This document shows, piece by piece, positions 58,686 through 64,000 of a DNA stretch of 64,000 nt. The DNA is from Gaiellasilicea sp037721555 (GTDB lineage: Bacteria; Actinomycetota; Thermoleophilia; Gaiellales; Gaiellaceae): assembly GCA_037721555.1 (NCBI GenBank), contig JBBJOI010000002.1, positions 62,001 to 126,000 on the forward strand. Direction: 5' to 3'. A program made the translations under genes and the position numbers. Numbering within the stretch: position 1 is the first letter of the stretch; each line of letters begins with the position of its first letter. The notes under the pieces are model-generated. The model was not told the DNA's origin, searched no databases, and was given only the letters and a program-made list of their open reading frames with translations.

Positions 58686-60067
58686 TCCTCCCTGAGCACC
58701 TTGCCGGGGTTGAGAATGCCGTTCGGGTCGAACAGCCGCTTGATCCCGCGTAGTAGAGGGATCAGGTCGCCGTGCTCCAGCTCGAGCGCCCGCAGCTTGC
58801 CCCGGCCGATCCCGTGCTCGCCCGTGCAGGTGCCGCCGCGGGCGAGCGCGTCGACCACGAGCCGCTCCACGAGCTCGTCGGCACGCGCCAGCTCGTCCGG
58901 ATCGTCGACGTCGACCTGAAGGCTGACGTGGATGTTGCCGTCGCCCGCGTGACCCAGGATCGCCGCTGCGAGGCCGAGGCGCTCGGCCTCCGAGCGGGCG
59001 AACTCGACCGCTCCTGCGAGCTCCGAGACGGGGACGCAGGTGTCGGTCGAGCGCTCTCGGCGGCCGGGCGAGGCGGCGGCCGCTGCGTACGCCGCCGCAT
59101 GACGGGCCGCCCAGAGGCGGGCGCGTCCTTCGGGCTCGCGCTCCTCGTCGACCTCGGTGGCCCCCTCCGCCTCGGCGAGATCGCGGACGAGCGCCAGGTC
59201 GGCTTCGACCGTCGCCGGGGTTCCGGCTGCCTCGACCAGGAGGCACGGCCCCTCGGCGTACGCGGTGCCGAGGTGGGCGTTGATCGCGCCGACCGTCCAG
59301 GCGTCCAGCAACTCCAGCCGTGTGACCGCCGAGCCCGCGGCGACGACCGCCGCAGCGGTACGACATGCTGCCTCGACCGTCGGGAAGGAGATCCTCTGCG
59401 CCAGGACGTGCTCCGGGATGCCGTAGAGCCGGAGCCGTAGCTCGGTGATCACCGCGAGCGTGCCTTCCGAGCCGACGAGGAGCGAGGTGAGGTCGTAGCC
59501 GGCCGAGGTCTTCGGTGCCCGGCTGCCCGTGCGGATGACGGTGCCGTCGGCGAGCACAGCCTCGAGCGCGAGCACGTTCGCTCGCATCTTGCCGTAGCGG
59601 ATCGTCGTCGTTCCGGCCGCATTGGTCGCTGCCATGCCTCCGAGCGTCGCGTCCGCGCCGGGGTCGACGGGGAAGAAGAGGCCGTGGACGCCTGCGGCCC
59701 GCTCGAGCGCGCTCCGGGTGACGCCGGCCTGGACGGTCGCGCTGAGGTCGCCGGGCGAGAGCTCCACGATCCGGTCGAGGCGCGAGAGGTCCAGGCTGAT
59801 GCCTCCACGCTCGGGGATCACGTGTCCCTCGAGGCTGGAGCCGGCGCCGAAAGGCGTCACCGGGACGCGGCGCTCGTCGGCGAGCGCGAGCACGCGCGAG
59901 ACCTCCTCCGTCGAAGAGGGGTAGACGACGAGGTCGGGGCGCCGCGGCCGGTGGAAGGAGATGTCGCCGGCGTGGAGGTCGAGCTCGGAGGCGCCGTCCG
60001 AGACACGCGCCTCGTGGCCGAGCACGTCGAGGAGAGCCTCCTTCAGCTCCCGCGCGGCGACGCTCAC
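58682..60067 (-). CDS. FAD-linked oxidase (GlcD/lactate dehydrogenase-like)
   Basis: A 461-residue VAO-family enzyme from GTG 60067. FAD motifs are VPVTPFGAGSSLEGHVIPER and PVDPGADATLGGMAATNAAG; the C-terminal domain shows AAILGHAGDGNIHVSLQVDV and GGTCTGEHGIGRGKLRALEL. It would oxidise a 2-hydroxyacid. It is a relative of the gene at 28205, at low similarity. It overlaps the GntR gene by four bases, so the regulator probably controls it along with the divergent hyuA. Confidence 0.87.
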   Translation of the reverse strand: MSVAARELKEALLDVLGHEARVSDGASELDLHAGDISFHRPRRPDLVVYPSSTEEVSRVLALADERRVPVTPFGAGSSLEGHVIPERGGISLDLSRLDRIVELSPGDLSATVQAGVTRSALERAAGVHGLFFPVDPGADATLGGMAATNAAGTTTIRYGKMRANVLALEAVLADGTVIRTGSRAPKTSAGYDLTSLLVGSEGTLAVITELRLRLYGIPEHVLAQRISFPTVEAACRTAAAVVAAGSAVTRLELLDAWTVGAINAHLGTAYAEGPCLLVEAAGTPATVEADLALVRDLAEAEGATEVDEEREPEGRARLWAARHAAAYAAAAASPGRRERSTDTCVPVSELAGAVEFARSEAERLGLAAAILGHAGDGNIHVSLQVDVDDPDELARADELVERLVVDALARGGTCTGEHGIGRGKLRALELEHGDLIPLLRGIKRLFDPNGILNPGKVLRED

Positions 60068-60759
60068 GGCCCCGTCTCCGAGGCGAGGCCGCCCGCAACG
60101 CTGTCGACGGCCCACCGTAGGCTCTCCTGCACGATCCGCTCCGCCGCGTCGGCGTCGTTGCGGCGGCAGGCACCGTGGAAGGCCTTGTAGCGGTCGAGCG
60201 ACTCCCGGAAGCGCTTGGGCGAGGAGAGCACGAGGCGGTTGTAGCGCTCCGAGCGCCGGTACAGCCGCTCGACCTCCGCCACCAGTCGCCGCCGGCCGCT
60301 CGCGCGGTAGCAGGTGCCGTAGAACTCCCAGCGGAGCGTGAGGTACGCGTCGACGTCCTGCTTCGAGGCGGCCTTGCGCAGCCGGACGAGGAGGTCCGCC
60401 ATCCGGTCGGTCTCGGTCGTCCCCACGGCCGCGGCACCGAGCCGCGCCGCCAGGCCCTCCAGCCCGAGGCGGGCCGCGTAGATCTCCTCGAAGTCCTCCC
60501 GGGTCAGGCGGCTGACGAATGCGCGACCTGTCGGCCCCATCGCGACGAGGCCCTCCTGCTCGAGGCGGCCGAGCCCCGCCCGAACCGGAGTCTGCGAGAC
60601 GCCGAGCCGGGACGCCAGCTCTCGCTGCACGAGTTGGGTTCCCTCCGCCAGGCGCCCGGAGACGATCAGCGCGCGCAGCGACTGCGCGACGCGCTCCTCG
60701 ATCGACTCGCGTTCCTCGAGTGGCGCCAACGGGAAGTCAACGGTGGCGGTCCCTTCCAT
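60064..60759 (-). CDS. GntR-family regulator (FCD type)
   Basis: A 231-residue regulator. The winged HTH is LVQRELASRLGVSQTPVRAG followed by LGRLEQEGLVAMGPTGRAFV. The C-terminal FCD ligand domain spans about residues 85-225, with helices and Arg/His residues that bind a small carboxylate and metal. Such regulators usually repress catabolic genes until an acid ligand binds. The start is divergent from hyuA, with a 55-bp intergenic region that holds a palindromic operator candidate. Confidence 0.88.
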   Translation of the reverse strand: MEGTATVDFPLAPLEERESIEERVAQSLRALIVSGRLAEGTQLVQRELASRLGVSQTPVRAGLGRLEQEGLVAMGPTGRAFVSRLTREDFEEIYAARLGLEGLAARLGAAAVGTTETDRMADLLVRLRKAASKQDVDAYLTLRWEFYGTCYRASGRRRLVAEVERLYRRSERYNRLVLSSPKRFRESLDRYKAFHGACRRNDADAAERIVQESLRWAVDSVAGGLASETGP

Positions 60760-60796
60760 CTGGGTTCAGTGTGGTTTACGCTCGACCCCGACGCAA

Positions 60797-60817
60797 CATG
60801 AAATTTCAAATTTCATG
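60797..60817. promoter_or_regulatory. Perfect 21-bp palindrome over the hyuA start codon (GntR operator candidate)
   Basis: CATGAAATTT (60797-60806), centre C, AAATTTCATG (60808-60817): arms of ten bases with no mismatch, AT-rich in a very GC-rich region. The last three bases are the hyuA ATG. Position in the divergent gntR-hyuA gap makes it the natural binding site of the GntR protein, where binding would block hyuA initiation. Confidence 0.75.
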
Positions 60818-62878
60818 AACGGTGGCGCGGCTCGAATCGGCGTCGACGTCGGAGGCACCTTCACGGACGTCGTCCTGCACGGAGCGGACGGCCGCGTCGC
60901 GGTGCGGAAGCTCCTGTCGACTCCACCGGCCTACGATCGTGCCGTCGTGGAAGCCGTCGGCGCGCTCGCCGCCGGCGGCGAGGTCGACGAGGTCGTGCAC
61001 GGCACGACGGTGGCGACGAACGCTGTGCTCGAGCGGCGCGGTAGCCGTACGGCCCTCGTGACGACGGCGGGCTTCCGCGACGTGCTCGAGCTCCGGCGGC
61101 TGCGCATCCCGCACATGTACGACCTGTTCTGGCGCAAGCCGCCGCCGCTCGTCGAACGGCGGCTCCGGTTCGAGGTGAACGAGCGCGTGAACGCCCACGG
61201 CGCCGTCCTACGAGAGCTCGACGAGACCGAGTGCCGTGTCCTCGCCGGCCGGCTGGGGGCGGCCGGGATCGAGTCGGTCGCGATCTGCTTCCTCCACTCC
61301 TACCTCTACCCCGAGCACGAACGCCGGTTCGGCGCCATCCTCGCGGAGGAGCTGCCGGAGGCGAACGTCTCCCTCTCGAGCGAGATCCTGCGCGAGCAGC
61401 GCGAGTACGAGCGCTCGGCAACGACGGTCGTCAACGCCTACGTGCGGCCGCTGATGTCCTCCTACATCGACCGGATTCGAGCCGGGCTCGACCGCATCGG
61501 ATTGCACGGGCCGCTGCAGATCATGCAGTCCTCCGGGGGCGTGATGACCTCGGACGACGCGAAGGCGCGACCCGTTTTTGCGCTCGAGTCGGGACCGGCG
61601 GCGGGCGTCGTTGCCGCGCGCGGGATGGCCCAGCAGCTCGGGATCGAGAACGTGATCGCCTTCGACATGGGTGGCACCACCGCGAAGGCGTCGCTGATCG
61701 AGGGCGGCGCGATCTCCCGCGGGCGCGAGTACGAGGTGGGCGGCTCGATGTCGGCGGGAAGTCGCCTGATCCGAGGTGCCGGCGAGCTGCTGCGGATCCC
61801 CACGATCGACATCGCCGAGGTGGGCGCGGGCGGCGGCAGCATCGCCTGGATCGACCCCGCCGGAGGCCTGCAGGTCGGTCCGCGGAGCGCCGGCGCCGAC
61901 CCGGGCCCCGCCTGCTACGGACGGGGCGGCCTCGAGCCGACCGTGACCGACGCCAACGTCCTGCTCGGCTACATGCCCGCGCGAACCGTCGCCGATGGCG
62001 AGATCACGATCTCGCTCGCGGCTGCCGAGCAAGCCGTCGGTCGGGTTGCACGTCCGCTCGGGCTCTCGCTGCTCGAGGCAGCGAGCGGGATTCATCGGAT
62101 CGCCAACGCACGCATGACGCGCGCGCTTCGCTCGGTTTCCTCGGAGAAGGGCCGCGATCCGCGCGAGTTCGCGCTGGTCGCCTACGGGGGATCCGGGCCG
62201 ATCCACGCCGCCGGGCTCGCGGAGGATCTCGGAGTGCGCACCGTGCTCGTCCCCGCGGTGGCCGGTCTCTTCAGCGCCGTCGGCCTGCTCTTCGCGCGAC
62301 CCGAGTTCCACGAGGTGCGTACGTGTCACCTCGATGTCGACGCCTGCGAGCCGGCGGCCGTCGCGACGTTGCTTGCGGAGATGGAGACTCCCCTCGCGGC
62401 CGCGCTCGAGGGACGCGACGGCACCGAGTGGAGCCGGACTGCGGATCTCCGCTACGGCGGCCAGAGCTGGGAGGTGGAAACGGCGCTGTCCGGCGGCGTC
62501 GTCGACCGGGCGGCGCTCGCCGAGCTGCGCGAGCGGTTCGAGGTCGAGCACGAGCGGCTGTACGGGGTGCGTGACCAGCCGGGCTCACCGGTGGAGATCC
62601 GCGCCGTGCGGCTGACCGCTCTGGGGCCGCCGGTCCCGACGCGAAGCTTCCTCGTCGAAGGGAGCGAGGCCGCTGAGGGAGCCGGTCGTCCCATCCTCGC
62701 GGGCGAAGAGCTCGTCGAGGCACGGGTTCGCACTCGGGCCTCGATCGGTGTCGCGCCTGAACGCGGGCCGATGCTCGTGGACGAGTACGACACGACCGTG
62801 GTCGTTCCGCCCGGCTGGACGGCGAGGCAGGTGGCCGAGACTGGGACGCTCGTGCTCGAACGGAGCGACGGTGGCTGA
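60815..62878 (+). CDS. hyuA: HyuA-type hydantoinase/oxoprolinase subunit
   Basis: A 687-residue protein from ATG 60815. The ASKHA-type nucleotide motif ARIGVDVGGTFTDVVLHGAD opens it; EVVHGTTVATNAVLERRG, LQIMQSSGGVMTSDDAKARP and NVIAFDMGGTTAKASLIEGG follow. Such enzymes (with HyuB) open hydantoins, oxoproline, N-methylhydantoin or act as acetone carboxylase-like subunits, using ATP. The start was chosen inside the operator palindrome because the domain begins a few residues later. It overlaps hyuB by eight bases. Confidence 0.92.
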   Translation: MNGGAARIGVDVGGTFTDVVLHGADGRVAVRKLLSTPPAYDRAVVEAVGALAAGGEVDEVVHGTTVATNAVLERRGSRTALVTTAGFRDVLELRRLRIPHMYDLFWRKPPPLVERRLRFEVNERVNAHGAVLRELDETECRVLAGRLGAAGIESVAICFLHSYLYPEHERRFGAILAEELPEANVSLSSEILREQREYERSATTVVNAYVRPLMSSYIDRIRAGLDRIGLHGPLQIMQSSGGVMTSDDAKARPVFALESGPAAGVVAARGMAQQLGIENVIAFDMGGTTAKASLIEGGAISRGREYEVGGSMSAGSRLIRGAGELLRIPTIDIAEVGAGGGSIAWIDPAGGLQVGPRSAGADPGPACYGRGGLEPTVTDANVLLGYMPARTVADGEITISLAAAEQAVGRVARPLGLSLLEAASGIHRIANARMTRALRSVSSEKGRDPREFALVAYGGSGPIHAAGLAEDLGVRTVLVPAVAGLFSAVGLLFARPEFHEVRTCHLDVDACEPAAVATLLAEMETPLAAALEGRDGTEWSRTADLRYGGQSWEVETALSGGVVDRAALAELRERFEVEHERLYGVRDQPGSPVEIRAVRLTALGPPVPTRSFLVEGSEAAEGAGRPILAGEELVEARVRTRASIGVAPERGPMLVDEYDTTVVVPPGWTARQVAETGTLVLERSDGG

Positions 62879-64000
62879 GATCCCGAATCAGGATGACGCT
62901 TCGTCGGCGGGGCGGTCTGGGCGAGTGCGATGCGAGGACGCAGGGAGCGCCCAGATGGGACATCTGGGCGTGACCGAGGACGCTGCAGCGTGCCGCCCAG
63001 GCCGTTCCGGCGACACAAGGCTTCACCTTGATTCGGGTTCTAAAGCGGCCGAGCGCGCCGTCGACCCCGTGACGCTTCAGATCGTCGCGAACGCCCTTGC
63101 CTCGATCGCTGACGAGATGGCGACGACGATCTTCCGCACCGCGCACTCGACGGTCGTGCGGGACGGGATGGACTTCTCCGCATCGGTCTGCGACGCGCAG
63201 GGGCGCACCGTCTCGCAGGCGGTCAGCGTCCCTTTCCACCTCGGCTCGGTCCCCGCGGCGATGGAGACGCTGCTCGAGCACTACGGCGAGCGCTTCCGGC
63301 CGGGTGACGTCTACCTGATGAACGACCCCTTCGACGGCGGCATCCACCTGCAGGACCTGTTCGTCTTCAAGCCGGTCTTTCACGAGGGCGGCCCGATCGG
63401 GTTCACGTGCACGACTGCGCACCACGGCGACGTCGGCGGGCGCCTACCCGGCTCGAGCGCCTGCGACAACACGGAGATCTTCCAGGAGGGCATTCGGCTG
63501 CCGTGGCTCAAGCTCTACGACGAGGGCCGTGCGGTCGAGGACGTCTTCAAGATCCTGGAGGCCAATGTCCGCATCCCGCGCATGACCTTCGGCGACCTTG
63601 GCGCGCAGGTCGCAGCGTGCGCGGTCGCCGAGCGCGCGCTGATCTCGCTCGCCGAGCGCCACGGCCGAGAGCGGCTCGCGGCGCTGCTCGACGCGCTGAT
63701 CGACCACACCGAGCGGCTCGTCCGGCAGGAGATCTCGACCTGGCCGGACGGGAGCGCCTCCTTCACCGATTACCTCGGCTCCGACGGGATCGACGTCGTC
63801 GACGTGCCGATCACGGCCCACGTCACGATCGCCGGCGACGAGGTGACGGCCGACCTGACCGAGTCGGCGCCGATGGTGCGCGGCTCGTTGAACAGCACCC
63901 GGTCGTTCGTCCAGGCGTGCGTCTACCAGGCCGTGCGGGCAGCGCTGACGGTTGAGGTACCCAACACCGCCGGCGCCTTCCGGCCGATCCACGTGCTGAC
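62871..64000 (+). CDS. hyuB: HyuB-type hydantoinase/oxoprolinase subunit, with in-frame palindromic insert (3' end off window)
   Basis: From GTG 62871 the frame reads MAEIP, then about 52 residues encoded by element P1 copy 3, then the family start VDPVTLQIVANALASIADEM, MATTIFRTAHSTVVRDGMDF, DVYLMNDPFDGGIHLQDLFV and GFTCTTAHHGDVGGRLPGSS. The frame is open to the window end (about 376 codons seen). HyuB pairs with HyuA in ATP-dependent ring opening or carboxylation. No start codon lies between the element and DPVTL except a GTG inside the conserved D-P-V-T, so the insert is probably translated. Confidence 0.88.
   Translation, partial: MAEIPNQDDASSAGRSGRVRCEDAGSAQMGHLGVTEDAAACRPGRSGDTRLHLDSGSKAAERAVDPVTLQIVANALASIADEMATTIFRTAHSTVVRDGMDFSASVCDAQGRTVSQAVSVPFHLGSVPAAMETLLEHYGERFRPGDVYLMNDPFDGGIHLQDLFVFKPVFHEGGPIGFTCTTAHHGDVGGRLPGSSACDNTEIFQEGIRLPWLKLYDEGRAVEDVFKILEANVRIPRMTFGDLGAQVAACAVAERALISLAERHGRERLAALLDALIDHTERLVRQEISTWPDGSASFTDYLGSDGIDVVDVPITAHVTIAGDEVTADLTESAPMVRGSLNSTRSFVQACVYQAVRAALTVEVPNTAGAFRPIHVL
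62878..63041 (+). repeat. Palindromic element P1, copy 3 (inside hyuB)
   Basis: 164 bp, about 95% identical to copy 2 by eye. Terminal repeats AGATCCCGAATCAGGATGA / TCACCTTGATTCGGGTTCT. Intermediate stem CGGTCTGGGCG with CGCCCAGGCCG: the one change from copy 2 (A to G) still pairs as G-U. Central hairpin CGCCCAGATG/CATCTGGGCG is unchanged. It begins on the last base of the hyuA stop codon and is read in frame by hyuB. Confidence 0.9.

Noticed and set aside
1..64000. CRISPR arrays or rRNA genes
   Set aside because: No regularly spaced direct repeats with unique spacers and no rRNA sequence were seen; the repeats present are iteron-like or palindromic elements.

Overview
The window looks like chromosome from a high-GC actinobacterium. 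A NucS/EndoMS mismatch endonuclease, a Spo0E-like peptide, CO-dehydrogenase-like molybdenum hydroxylases and many GTG/TTG starts all fit. Gene style suggests a Thermoleophilia/Gaiellales-type soil lineage, but that is inference from style and not from a marker gene.

Layout. (1) Positions 1 to about 9179 are the right-hand part of an integrated phage-like element. It carries excisionase-type HTH genes, a small DNA-binding/terminase-like protein, terminase large subunit, NrS-1-like primase-polymerase, a frameshifted RepA-like ATPase, a DNA methyltransferase, several small genes and a broken tyrosine integrase that abuts tRNA-Ser(TGA). No capsid or portal gene is in view, so the element continues off the left edge. 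(2) 9.4-23.5 kb holds housekeeping and mixed genes: flippase, serS, a HAD phosphatase, cytochrome c, O-methyltransferase, nucS with two nucS remnants around it, a bicupin, a Phd/VapC-type toxin-antitoxin pair, two alcohol dehydrogenases, an MFS exporter and tRNA-Ala(CGC). (3) 23.7-30.6 kb: a Tet(M)/OtrA-type ribosomal protection GTPase and small oxidoreductase genes. (4) 30.6-36.9 kb, minus strand: a tightly overlapping seven-gene sugar-acid operon (SDR, KDG-kinase-like, FAH-fold hydrolase, DHDPS-type aldolase/dehydratase, aldehyde dehydrogenase, epimerase, RraA). (5) 37.0-51.0 kb: two molybdenum hydroxylase gene sets, one co-transcribed with a B12-type diol dehydratase and one with its large subunit split in two, followed by CoxD/CoxE/XdhC maturation genes. 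(6) 51.2-64 kb: SMP-30 lactonase, isochorismatase-like and VOC genes, a complete Liv-type ABC importer, an FAD oxidase, a GntR regulator and HyuA/HyuB.

The most unusual feature is two families of small palindromic repeats of about 164 bp. Family P1 has three copies (12691-12855, 41136-41299, 62878-63041). They share short loop sequences, but the paired arms differ between copy 1 and copies 2/3 while staying complementary. Copies 2 and 3 sit in the same reading frame, at the same codon position, in the extreme N-termini of two unrelated enzymes (diol dehydratase large subunit and HyuB), adding about 52 residues to each. This resembles the protein-coding palindromic elements known from Rickettsia. 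Family P2 has two copies in opposite orientation flanking the SMP-30/isochorismatase pair. Several elements begin at, or contain, a stop codon of the upstream gene.

Other notable points: a 92-bp segment of the phage integrase is inverted between 6-bp inverted repeats, and flipping it back restores the protein sequence; there is an iteron-like cluster in the phage replication genes; and a perfect 21-bp AT-rich palindrome covers the hyuA start. Several genes contain single-base frameshifts, so read errors must be excluded before calling them pseudogenes.
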